A stretch of DNA of 64,000 bases from Jiella pelagia. Lineage in GTDB: Bacteria > Pseudomonadota > Alphaproteobacteria > Rhizobiales > Rhizobiaceae. Positions 46,151-54,552 of this stretch are shown piece after piece (position 1 is the first letter of the stretch; every line of letters begins with the position of its first letter). The notes beneath the pieces were generated by a model. It saw only the letters and a program-made list of their open reading frames with translations, did not search any database and was not told the DNA's origin. The stretch covers positions 3,514,001 through 3,578,000 of the forward strand of contig NZ_CP114029.1 in the NCBI RefSeq assembly GCF_026898155.1, given 5' to 3'. The position numbers and the translations under genes were made by a program.

Positions 46151-47728
46151 ATGCATGTCGCCATCGTCGGCGCCGGGATCGGCGGGCTGGCCGCGGCCGT
46201 GCGACTTGCCTCTCAAGGGCTGGAAGTCACGGTCTTGGAAGCTGCCGGACACCCGGGTGGAAAATTGCGAGAGACGGAGATTGGCGGCCGGGCGATCGAC
46301 GTCGGCCCGACCGTCTTCACGTTGCGCGACGTCTTCGACGAGATCTTCCAAGCCGCGGGCGAGAGGCTCGACGATCACCTGACACTGCTCCCGTCGGAAA
46401 CGATCGCTCGGCACGTCTTTGCCGACGGTGCGGTCCTTGATCTCTTCGCCGACGAAAGGCGCTCCGAGGCAGCGATCGCGGCGCTGTCCGGCGAGCGTTC
46501 GGCTCGCGAATACAAGGGCTTCTGCGCCCGGGCAAAGAGCGTCTGCGAGACGCTCTCGCCGATTTTCATGCGGGCCGAACGCCCCACCGGGCCCCTTGGT
46601 CTCGTCGCCCGCGCCGGCCCGATGGGATTGCCGGCGATCATGCGGATCGGCGCCGAGACGACGCTTTGGAAGTCGCTGTCGGCACAGTTTTCCGATCCGC
46701 GCCTCGCCCAGCTGTTCGGCCGCTATGCCACCTATAACGGCTCCTCGCCCTTCCTCGCGCCAGCGACGTTGATGCTGATCGCCCATGTCGAGAAATCCGG
46801 CGTCTGGCTGGTCGAAGGCGGCATGATGCGGCTTGCCGAAAGCCTCGCCGCCCTTGCCGAGCGATCCGGCGCGCGGCTGCGCTACGGCACGCCGGTCGCC
46901 TCGATTGACCTGCGGGGCTCAGCGGTCGGCGGCGTGACGCTGGCCAATGGCGAGACGATCGCCGCCGACGTGGTCCTTGCCAATTGCGACGTCGCGGCGC
47001 TTTCCGCCGGATTGTTGGGCGAAGCCGCGCAAGCCGCTGTCGATCCACCGCTGAAGCGCGAGGAGCGCTCGCTCTCGGCGCTCACCGTCGCGCTGGAAGC
47101 GGCAGCGGGCGGGCTGGAGCTGTTGCGGCACAACGTTTTCTTTTCGGCCGACTATGCGCGCGAATTCGATGAGATCCTGACCCGGCGCCGGCTGCCGTCA
47201 GATCCTACCGTCTATGTCTGCGCCAGCGACCGGGACGACCGCGGGGCGCTCTCGCACGAGGCCGCGAGGCGCGGCCGCGAGCGGCTTTTCCTGATCATCA
47301 ACGCGCCGGCCGACGGCGGCGAAACAGACTTCGGCAAAGAGGAGGTCGAGCGATGCGTGACGGCGGCATTTTCGAGACTTCGCGCCTCCGGCTTGCCGGT
47401 GGAGACGCCGGACTTTCGGCAGATCAGACTTTCGACGCCCTCAGATTTCGAGAAACGTTTTCCGGCGACGGGCGGAGCGCTCTACGGGCGGGCCTCGCAT
47501 GGGTCGACGGCTTCGTTCCGCAGGCCCGGCGCCAGAACGAAGCTCGCGGGCCTCTATCTCTGCGGCGGCAGCGCCCATCCGGGGGCCGGCCTGCCGATGG
47601 CGGCGCTCTCCGGCAAGATCGCGGCGGAGGCTATCCTGGCGGACCACGCTTCGACCAGCATGTCCCCCCGGGAGGCTATGCCTGGTGGTATGTGGACGCG
47701 CTTTCGGCAGATGGTCGGCACGCTCTGA
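46151..47728 (+). CDS. crtD: Methoxyneurosporene dehydrogenase (C-3,4 desaturase)
   Basis: CrtD introduces the C-3,4 double bond in spheroidene/spirilloxanthin synthesis. The 525-residue phytoene-desaturase-family enzyme has an N-terminal FAD motif (VAIVGAGIGGLAAAVRLASQGLEVTVLEA) and the C-terminal FAD segment AGLYLCGGSAHPGAGLPMAALSGKIAAE. The 3' end overlaps crtC in another frame by roughly 90 nt. Confidence 0.94.
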   Translation: MHVAIVGAGIGGLAAAVRLASQGLEVTVLEAAGHPGGKLRETEIGGRAIDVGPTVFTLRDVFDEIFQAAGERLDDHLTLLPSETIARHVFADGAVLDLFADERRSEAAIAALSGERSAREYKGFCARAKSVCETLSPIFMRAERPTGPLGLVARAGPMGLPAIMRIGAETTLWKSLSAQFSDPRLAQLFGRYATYNGSSPFLAPATLMLIAHVEKSGVWLVEGGMMRLAESLAALAERSGARLRYGTPVASIDLRGSAVGGVTLANGETIAADVVLANCDVAALSAGLLGEAAQAAVDPPLKREERSLSALTVALEAAAGGLELLRHNVFFSADYAREFDEILTRRRLPSDPTVYVCASDRDDRGALSHEAARRGRERLFLIINAPADGGETDFGKEEVERCVTAAFSRLRASGLPVETPDFRQIRLSTPSDFEKRFPATGGALYGRASHGSTASFRRPGARTKLAGLYLCGGSAHPGAGLPMAALSGKIAAEAILADHASTSMSPREAMPGGMWTRFRQMVGTL

Positions 47729-48561
47729 CGCTGATCGGCTTCGTCGGCAGCGTCTTTTCGCCGTATTACCGCTTCGCCGGCCGCCGCCTGCCGGAAGATC
47801 ACGTCGCGCTGAACGTTGCATTGACGGGGGCGGGCTCGAACCGCTGGACGATGACCGAACGCCGGAAGGGGGCGCTCCACCGCGACGCCGAGACCCTTTC
47901 CATCGGCCCGAGCGCCATGCGCTGGGACGGCAGCGGCCTCACCGTCACCATCGACGAGATCTCGCCGCTGATCCCGAGGCGCGTGAAGGGCACCGTGCGG
48001 CTCTATCCCGAAGCCGTGGTCAACCATCCGGTGGCGCTGGATAGCGAGGCCCGGCACTGCTGGTGGCCGATCGCTCCTTGCGCGCGGGTCGAGGTGGAGC
48101 TGGAACAGCCGTCGCTGTCCTGGTCCGGCAGCGGCTATTTCGACTTCAACACCGGCGAGGTCCCGCTGGAGGAAAGCTTCCACCGCTGGAACTGGTGCCG
48201 CGCCTCGGTGCCGGAGGGGACGGTGGTCCTCTACGATCTCCTCGACCGCGACGACCAGTCCTGCTCGCTGGCGATCAAGTTCGATCCGGCGCGCGGCGTC
48301 ACGGATTTCGAGCCGCCAGCGCCTGCAAGGCTGAAAAAGAGTTTCTGGGGCATGCGGCGCTCGACCCGCTGCGAGCGGGGCGGCGAGGCGAAAGTCGTCG
48401 AGACCCTCGAGGATTCGCCCTTCTACACCCGCTCGGTCGTCGGAACGCGGCTGCTCGGACGGGACGTGACGGCGATCCACGAAAGCGTCGATCTCGGTCG
48501 TTTCGCCAATCCCATCGTCCAGGCGATGCTGCCCTACAGGATGCCGCGGCGGTTTTTCTGA
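47641..48561 (+). CDS. crtC: Carotenoid 1,2-hydratase (start uncertain)
   Basis: CrtC adds water to the C-1,2 double bond of neurosporene or lycopene ends. The conserved N-terminal core (RFDQHVPPGGYAWWYVDALSADGRHALTLIGFVGSVFSPYY) and FDFNTGEVPLEESFHRWNW are clear. No ATG, GTG or TTG exists in frame between 47353 and this core, so the true start is unresolved. The coordinate given is where family-like sequence begins. A -1 slip at the C6 run (around 47682) in crtD would fuse CrtD to the PPGGYAWW core. Confidence 0.85.
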   Translation, partial: GPRFDQHVPPGGYAWWYVDALSADGRHALTLIGFVGSVFSPYYRFAGRRLPEDHVALNVALTGAGSNRWTMTERRKGALHRDAETLSIGPSAMRWDGSGLTVTIDEISPLIPRRVKGTVRLYPEAVVNHPVALDSEARHCWWPIAPCARVEVELEQPSLSWSGSGYFDFNTGEVPLEESFHRWNWCRASVPEGTVVLYDLLDRDDQSCSLAIKFDPARGVTDFEPPAPARLKKSFWGMRRSTRCERGGEAKVVETLEDSPFYTRSVVGTRLLGRDVTAIHESVDLGRFANPIVQAMLPYRMPRRFF

Positions 48562-48664
48562 TCTGGGGTTCAGCCGCTACGAGGCTTTGATGCTCCCCTA
48601 GATTTTGCGGCGTTTACACGCCGCCAGTCCGCGAGACGCGACGAGATGTCTGGTTTGGCGGGGT

Positions 48665-49543
48665 TCAGCCTTGCGTAAGGGCCCTCAGCAGCACTTCCCC
48701 GACCCGTTCCGGGGCCTCCTCATGGGCGAGGTGGCCGAGGCCGGGAAGCGTCTCGACCTTGGCGTCCTTCACCATGCGGGCGACGCGTTCCGAGACGTCC
48801 GGCGGGATCGCCCGGTCCCTCGTGCCGGCCACGAGTGTCAGCGGTACGGCGAGGCGCGGCAGATCGCGGCGCAGTCCTTCCAGATCCCAGTTCGCCATCA
48901 TCGACAGCGCGCCCTCGACATGGGCCTTGGACGAGAACAGCCGCTCGTAATAGGCGATGCCTTGCGGGGAGATTCGCGACCCGGTGCTTTCCATCAGTTG
49001 CGCCACCGCGCGGGTGTTGCGGGCCCGCCAGGAAAAGAAGCGCGGCGCCACCGGATTGAGGAACAGGATTTTCGCCAGGCGCGGAAAAAGATGGGCCGCA
49101 ACGCCCGGAAACGGCAGCAGCGCGCCGTTGAGCGAGACGACGTGCTTCGGCGCGATTTGGCCGTCGAGTGCCATGCGGAGCAGGATGGCGGCGCCGGCAG
49201 AGTGTCCCGCCGCATAGGATGGCGCGACGTCGAGCGCGTTCAGCATCGCGGCGATCGCCGTTCCCATGCCGGTGATCGAGACGCGGCGCCAGCGCGGCAC
49301 GGCGGTGAAGCCGTGGCCCGGCAGGTCCGGCATGATCACCCGGTAGTGCTCGGCGAGGATCGGCGCGAGGTCGCGGAAGGAATGGGTCGAGGCGCCGGTG
49401 CCGTGCAGGAGAAGCAGCGGTGGCGCATCATCCCGGCCGAGGATCTGGACGTGAAATCGCGTGCCCCCCGCTTCGACGAAGCGGCTCGTGTCGCGATGCG
49501 GCCAGTCGCGACCTTCGCGGGCAAAATCGAGCGGTGCGCTCAT
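48665..49543 (-). CDS. bchO: Alpha/beta hydrolase BchO (magnesium chelatase accessory protein)
   Basis: The 292-residue protein has the alpha/beta-hydrolase fold with the nucleophile elbow GHSAGAAI, oxyanion segment LLLHGTGASTHSF and late His (GLGHLAHEE). It follows bchD, as in other phototrophs, and is thought to assist magnesium chelation, though the reaction is unknown. The ATG overlaps the bchD stop (ATGA). Confidence 0.92.
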   Translation of the reverse strand: MSAPLDFAREGRDWPHRDTSRFVEAGGTRFHVQILGRDDAPPLLLLHGTGASTHSFRDLAPILAEHYRVIMPDLPGHGFTAVPRWRRVSITGMGTAIAAMLNALDVAPSYAAGHSAGAAILLRMALDGQIAPKHVVSLNGALLPFPGVAAHLFPRLAKILFLNPVAPRFFSWRARNTRAVAQLMESTGSRISPQGIAYYERLFSSKAHVEGALSMMANWDLEGLRRDLPRLAVPLTLVAGTRDRAIPPDVSERVARMVKDAKVETLPGLGHLAHEEAPERVGEVLLRALTQG

Positions 49544-51413
49544 CGTCTGTTCGGCGAGGCAGCGGCCGGGCCGCGGGGTGCTGCCGCGACGGCTTCGGAG
49601 AGGGCTTTCGAGTCGGCGCGAGGCAGGGCGAGATAGGTCGCGCCCATCTCTGCGGCGATCTGCCTCGCCTCGATGCTCGGTCGCTGGGCGAGGTCGATGA
49701 TCAGGGCGGCGATGCCGCCGGCGCGAAGGGCTCTGGCAGCGTCTCTTGCATCCGTCATCGCCTGCGGCCGGCCTGCCGCACCGCTCCGCGCAATGTTCGC
49801 CCGGCCGTCGGTCAGAAGCGCGATCAGCGGCGTGCGGCCGTCGCGCATCGACCCCTTGGCGAGATCGAGCGCGGCGAGGATACCGCTGGCGAGCGGCGTG
49901 CCGCCGCCGGCCGGCAGCGCGGCGAGCGAGCGCTTGGCCCGGGTCAGCGACTTCGTTTCGGTGAGGAGCACGTCGGCGCGCGTGCCTCGGAAGGCGACGA
50001 GGGCCACGCGGTCCCGCCTGACGTAGCACTCGGCGAGGATGCGTTCGACGGCGCCCTTGGCCTCGGCGAGCCGGGCAAGCGCCGCCGAGCCCGAGGCGTC
50101 GACGCAGAAGATCGTCGCCGTCTCGGCCTTGCCCCGATGGCGGCGGACGCGGATGTCGGACATGCGCATCTCGAGCAGCCGTGGCGGGGCGCCGGGCGCG
50201 CGTTCGGCCCGCCGGATCGCCTGCCAGGGCGCGGCGGTTCGAAGCGTCGCGAGGAGGTCGAGCCGGTCGCGGCGCGGATCGCCTAAGCGCGTCCCGACCA
50301 CCCGGCCGCGCCGGGCACGCTTGGCGAAGCCGCCGCTGCGGCCGGGCCCAGCCCGATTGAGTGGTGGCCGCACCATGGCGGCGAGCGAGGCGAGGAGATC
50401 GGCGGGAAGCTGCGTCGCCGCCGCCTCGACTGTCATGTCCTCGCCCGGCTGAACATCGGAATCGTCGCGCGGCGCCTCGGGCTCCGGCGCGGCATCGTCG
50501 GGGGAGACGGCTGCTCATCATCCTGCGCGTCATCGTCTTCGTCCGGCTCGTCGCCCGCATCGTCCTGCGCCTCCGGCATCGATGGCATGGTGACCGCGCG
50601 GGGCAGGAGCACCATCCGGATCGCCGCTTCGACATCGCCGGGCGAGGGACTGAGGCGCCCCCCGAGCGCAGCGGCGGCGCAGGCCGCGCGGATGGCCAGA
50701 TGCGGCGCGCGCAGGGAGACGATGCCGAAGGCCATCGCCGTCTGGCAGATCGTCTCGATCGCCGGGTCGTCCGGCCGGACCGAAGCGAGACGGCTTCGCG
50801 CCGAGACGACGGTTTCGGCATCAAGGCCGCCATCCGACTCGCCGCGCGGGTCGGCGCCGTCGAGCGAAATCCACAGGCCCAGTCGTTCGCAGAGGTTCTC
50901 GGGCGGCGCCTCGTCCGGCTCCATGCCCTCGTCGAGGGCGACAACGCCGATCTGCGCCGGCATGTCCCGGGACATGCCGTCCCGTTCGATCGAAAGGTGA
51001 CCGCGATCGAGGGCGAGCGAGACGAGACCGGCCGCCTCCTGCGTCATCCGCTCGGCCATGGGGGCGATCAGCACGCCGCCATGGGTGTCGGCGATGAGGC
51101 CTTTTTCGAGGACAGGCTGACCGGTATGAAGAGACGCGGCAAGATCGAGGCCGCCGAGAAGGGCCGCTTCGGAAATGCCCGCCGGCATCTTGCGGACCGG
51201 CATGTCGTCCGCAATGAGCGCATGAAGGGTCTCCAGCGCCGCCGCCCGTACCGGACCGGCACGGGCGGCGAGCCGCAGTCCGATCTGCGGATCGACGGCG
51301 AAGACGGCAACGGCCGAAAGCGCTTCGCGCCAAAGGGCGGTGCCTGCCGTGGTGCTGTCGTTTCGGGCGGAAAGAGCCGAATCGTTCGCCGCAGCGGGGC
51401 GGAGCGGGGCCAT
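49540..51413 (-). CDS. bchD: Magnesium chelatase subunit D (frame broken at the G run 50500-50504)
   Basis: BchD, with BchI and BchH, inserts Mg2+ into protoporphyrin IX. The N-terminal AAA-like half ends in an acidic/Pro-rich linker (AGDEPDEDDDAQDDEQPSPP). The C-terminal half is an integrin I-like domain with the MIDAS motif DASGS. The linker is split between two frames. Adding one G to the G5 run (C on the coding strand) restores an acidic linker (DDAAPEPEAPRDDSDVQPGED) and a 624-residue protein, so this looks like a homopolymer undercall. Confidence 0.92.
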
Positions 51414-51429
51414 GGTCCGCCGGGCCGCG

Positions 51430-52455
51430 TCAGGCCGCCGCGAGTTCGCCGACGGCGCGCTCGACGCGGGTCGTCGAGCCCGCCTCGTCGAGCGGGTCGC
51501 GGCGCAGGCGGTGGGACAAGGCAAGCGGGGCGAGCGCTGCCAGATGGCTCCAGCCGACGACGGCATCGCCGGAAATCGCGGCAAGGGCTCTGGCGGCGCG
51601 CATCAGCGTCAACTCGCCGCGCAGCCCGTCGGTGCCGAGGCGGATCGACAGCTGCGCCGCCTTCTCCAGCGTCTCGTCGGGCACGGCGACGGTCCCAAGG
51701 CGCCGGCGCGCGGCCAGGATCGCGTCCCGCACCTCGGCGTTGGCGGCCTCGTATTCGGCGGCGAAACCGGCCGGATCACGCTCGAAGGCGTCGCGTCGCT
51801 TGACCACCTGGATGCGGGTCGCAAGGTCCTGCGGCGTCTTCACCTCGACCGACAGGCCGAAGCGGTCGAGCAGCTGCGGCCGCAATTCGCCCTCTTCCGG
51901 ATTGCCGCTGCCGATCAGGACGAAACGGGCGGGATGGCGCACGGACAGGCCCTCGCGCTCGACGACGTTTTCCCCCGACGCGGCGACGTCGAGGAGGAGA
52001 TCGACCAGGTGGTCCTCCAGGAGATTGATCTCGTCGATATAGAGAAAGCCGCGATGGGCCTTTGCCAAGAGCCCCGGCTCGAAACGCTTCTCGCCGGCCG
52101 ACAGCGCCCGCTCGAGATCGAGCGACCCGGCAATCCGGTCCTCCGTCGCGCCGAGCGGCAGGTCGACGACCGGCACACGCATCGCCTCGGTCTTTTGCGG
52201 AATCTCGGATGCGGCCCGCGACCGGCACAGCTCGCAGCCCTCGTCCGGCCGGGCGGGATCGCAGTGATAGGGGCAGTCCGTCATTTCGATTTCGGGCAGG
52301 ACGGCGGCGAGCGCCCGGACGGCGGTCGACTTGCCGGTGCCGCGATCGCCGAAGACCAGGACGCCGCCGATCGACGGATCAACCGCCGCGATCGACAGAG
52401 CGAGCTTCATCTGGTCCTGGCCGACGATGGCGGCGAAGGGAAACATGATCCTCAT
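51430..52455 (-). CDS. bchI: Magnesium chelatase ATPase subunit I
   Basis: The 341-residue AAA+ ATPase has Walker A GDRGTGKST, Walker B GFLYIDEINLL, and GSGNPEEGELRPQLLDRFGL (sensor/arginine finger region). It starts the bchI-bchD-bchO operon. A PpsR-type site lies 66 bp upstream of the start, in the region shared with cobM. Confidence 0.96.
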   Translation of the reverse strand: MRIMFPFAAIVGQDQMKLALSIAAVDPSIGGVLVFGDRGTGKSTAVRALAAVLPEIEMTDCPYHCDPARPDEGCELCRSRAASEIPQKTEAMRVPVVDLPLGATEDRIAGSLDLERALSAGEKRFEPGLLAKAHRGFLYIDEINLLEDHLVDLLLDVAASGENVVEREGLSVRHPARFVLIGSGNPEEGELRPQLLDRFGLSVEVKTPQDLATRIQVVKRRDAFERDPAGFAAEYEAANAEVRDAILAARRRLGTVAVPDETLEKAAQLSIRLGTDGLRGELTLMRAARALAAISGDAVVGWSHLAALAPLALSHRLRRDPLDEAGSTTRVERAVGELAAA

Positions 52456-52520
52456 GGCCTGCAGGCTAACGGCTTTCCCGCCTCATGAGAAGCCGGCTTT
52501 GCGCGAAATGACGGGGGAAG

Positions 52521-52538
52521 TGTCAAATAATTTGGACA
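52521..52538. promoter_or_regulatory. PpsR/CrtJ site between bchI and cobM
   Basis: TGTCAAATAATTTGGACA matches TGT-N12-ACA. It lies in the 175-bp divergent region, 66 bp from bchI and 93 bp from cobM. It could place the first cobalamin gene under the same light/oxygen control as the magnesium chelatase operon. Confidence 0.8.
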
Positions 52539-52630
52539 CCGCCCCGAATGGCCTGAAAACGGCGATGTTGTATGGGGCCGGCGACTGTGGTCGAAGGCTG
52601 GCGAACGCAAACGAGCAGGACAGAGCAGCC

Positions 52631-53401
52631 ATGACGGTTCATTTCATCGGCGCGGGGCCCGGCGCGCCCGACCTCATCACCGTCCGCGGGCTGAGGCTGA
52701 TCGAGCGCTGCCCGATCTGCCTCTATGCCGGCTCGCTGGTGCCGCAGGAGGTGGTGAAGGCCGCGCCGGAGAGCGCCAGGGTGATCGACACCGCGCCGAT
52801 GACGCTGGACGAGATCATCGCCGAGATCGAGGCGGCCCATGAAAGGGGCGAGGACGTCGCCCGCGTCCATTCGGGCGACCCCTCGCTCTACGGCGCGATC
52901 GCCGAGCAGATCCGCCGGCTTGAGGCGCTTCAAATTCCCTACGACATCACCCCGGGCGTGCCGGCCTTCGCGGCGGCGGCAGCGGCGCTGAAGCTCGAAC
53001 TGACCATTCCGGAAGTCTGCCAGACGGTGATCCTCACCCGCACGGCGATGAAATCGTCGTCCATGCCCTCGGGAGAGGAGCTTTCGACGCTGGGGAAAAG
53101 CGGCGCGACACTGGCGATCCATCTGTCGGTGCGCAACATTCCCCACATCCAGCGCGAGCTGATGCCGCTGGACGCCTATGGCCCGAACTGCCCGGCGATC
53201 ATCGCCTACCGCGTCGGCTGGGAGGACGAGGCCTTCATCCACTCGACGCTCGGTGAACTCCACCGCGCCGCCCGCGAGGCCAAGCTCACCCGCACCGCGC
53301 TGATCTTCGTCGGCCGGGCCTTGGGGGCGAAGGAGTTCATCGATTCGAAGCTTTATGATGCTGGGCACGTGCATGTGCTGAGGCCGAAGAGGAAGGCTTG
53401 A
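52631..53401 (+). CDS. cobM: Precorrin-4 C11-methyltransferase
   Basis: CobM methylates C-11 of precorrin-4. The 256-residue protein has the SAM-dependent tetrapyrrole methylase pattern VHFIGAGPGAPDLITVRGLRLI, ARVHSGDPSLYGA and YDITPGVPAFAAAAAAL. It is divergent from bchI, with a PpsR-type site between. Confidence 0.95.
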   Translation: MTVHFIGAGPGAPDLITVRGLRLIERCPICLYAGSLVPQEVVKAAPESARVIDTAPMTLDEIIAEIEAAHERGEDVARVHSGDPSLYGAIAEQIRRLEALQIPYDITPGVPAFAAAAAALKLELTIPEVCQTVILTRTAMKSSSMPSGEELSTLGKSGATLAIHLSVRNIPHIQRELMPLDAYGPNCPAIIAYRVGWEDEAFIHSTLGELHRAAREAKLTRTALIFVGRALGAKEFIDSKLYDAGHVHVLRPKRKA

Positions 53402-53714
53402 GGTTGGGTGAGGGGCGTTCGGCGGGAATGCGCCGGGCAGAAGGCGGCGCGGCAGGCCCACCCGTGGATGATGCGGCTGGCAACCCCCCTCTGCCCTGCC
53501 GGGCATCTCCCCCACAAGGAGGGAGATTGACGCTGCGGCGGCGTTCTGCCCGCTTTCGAGCGGTGTCTGATTGCATGAACGCTGCAAAATGGCGGGCGAA
53601 GGCTGCCCGGCAGGGCAGAGGGGGGCGCCTTGGCACATCGCTCGAGATGAGGAAGGCGCCGCCAAGATATCAGGACCGCAGGCTCCCGATTCTCGACAAC
53701 CAGATCTCGGCCCG
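53402..53714. other. Intergenic region between cobM and cobK
   Basis: The converging cobM and cobK genes are separated by 313 bp. The gap is mostly filled by a long inverted-repeat element (53484-53625). No gene is evident. Confidence 0.5.
53484..53625. repeat. Intergenic mosaic-type inverted repeat element (RIME-like)
   Basis: Two perfect 21-bp arms (53484-53504 and 53605-53625; core CTGCCCTGCCGGGC) face each other across 100 bp. Next to the left arm is a purine-rich GGAGGGAGATTGACGC stretch (53519-53534). Elements of this form are scattered between genes in many Hyphomicrobiales. Here it sits between two convergent genes and could act as a bidirectional transcription barrier. Confidence 0.7.
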
Positions 53715-54512
53715 TCAGCCAATCGCCGCAATCGCCTCCACCACATCCTCCACCGTCTCACAAACCGCCCCCTCCGGCGCGGGCGGCCTCGCGATCATCA
53801 CCACCGGCAGCCCCATCTCGCAAGCCGCCTCGACCTTGGCGTAGGACGCCGCGCCGCCGGCATTGCGGGTGACGAGATGGGTGACGCCGTTCGCTCGCAT
53901 CAATTCCGCCTCGGCGCGCCGGTCGGAGGAGGGACGCGCAAGGACCAGCGTCCAGCCTTCCGGAAGCGGCGGTTCGGGCGGCTCGATCATTCGGGCGAGG
54001 GGGCGGATGTCGCTGCGCCGTGTGAAGGGCGACAGGTGCTGGCGGCCGAGGGCCAGGAACGGCCGACCGCCGGCGGGCAGGGCGCGGCAGGCCTCAGCGA
54101 GGCAGGTGACGGGGGTCCAGCGGTCGCCCTCGATCGGCAGCCATTCCGGCCGCAGCAGCTTCAGCCGGCGGACGCCAGCGATGTCGGCGGCCTTGGCTGC
54201 ATTGCGGGCCATGCCGGCGGCGAAGGGGTGGGTGGCATCGAGCAGGAAGCCGACACTCTCAGCCGCAAGGAACGCGGCAAGCCGCGCGGCGCCGCCGAAA
54301 CCGCCGATGCGGATCTCCACTGCTTCCGGCACATGCGGCTCGCGCGTACGGCCGGCAAGCGACAGGATGACGCGGCGCTCCGGCCAGCGCTGCCGCAGGG
54401 CCCTGACGAGCGCATTGGCCTCCGCCGTGCCCCCGAGGACGAGGATGGCCGCCTTCGGCGTCGGCCGGTCATTTGCCGCGCCATCCGCTACTGCCGGGCC
54501 GTCAGGCGTCAC
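53715..54512 (-). CDS. cobK: Precorrin-6A/cobalt-precorrin-6A reductase
   Basis: CobK reduces precorrin-6A with NADPH. The core has AILVLGGTAEANALVRAL near the start, FLLDATHPFAAGMARNAAKA and THLVTRNAGGAASYAKVEAA at the end. GTG 54512 gives a 265-residue protein with a 20-residue leader. An in-frame ATG at 54623 would overlap cbiD by 71 nt. It follows cbiD on the minus strand. Confidence 0.92.
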   Translation of the reverse strand: MTPDGPAVADGAANDRPTPKAAILVLGGTAEANALVRALRQRWPERRVILSLAGRTREPHVPEAVEIRIGGFGGAARLAAFLAAESVGFLLDATHPFAAGMARNAAKAADIAGVRRLKLLRPEWLPIEGDRWTPVTCLAEACRALPAGGRPFLALGRQHLSPFTRRSDIRPLARMIEPPEPPLPEGWTLVLARPSSDRRAEAELMRANGVTHLVTRNAGGAASYAKVEAACEMGLPVVMIARPPAPEGAVCETVEDVVEAIAAIG

Positions 54513-54552
54513 ACCCGCCGCTTCGACATCGGCAGCCGTTGGCGTTGCACCG

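Noticed and set aside
13645..46371. Other GAGCCTC/GAGGCTC occurrences (for example near 13645, 26030, 27300, 32410, 42280, 46360) as further corrupted sites
   Set aside because: At these places the surrounding protein is continuous and conserved-looking as written, so the 7-mer is natural.
47353..47640. ATG 47353 as the crtC start
   Set aside because: It would add about 96 arginine-rich residues that are an out-of-frame reading of crtD and have no place in the CrtC family.
52456..52630. A cobalamin riboswitch upstream of cobM
   Set aside because: The 175-bp gap is short and I see no B12-box-like conserved core; only the PpsR-type site stands out. A covariance-model search would settle it.
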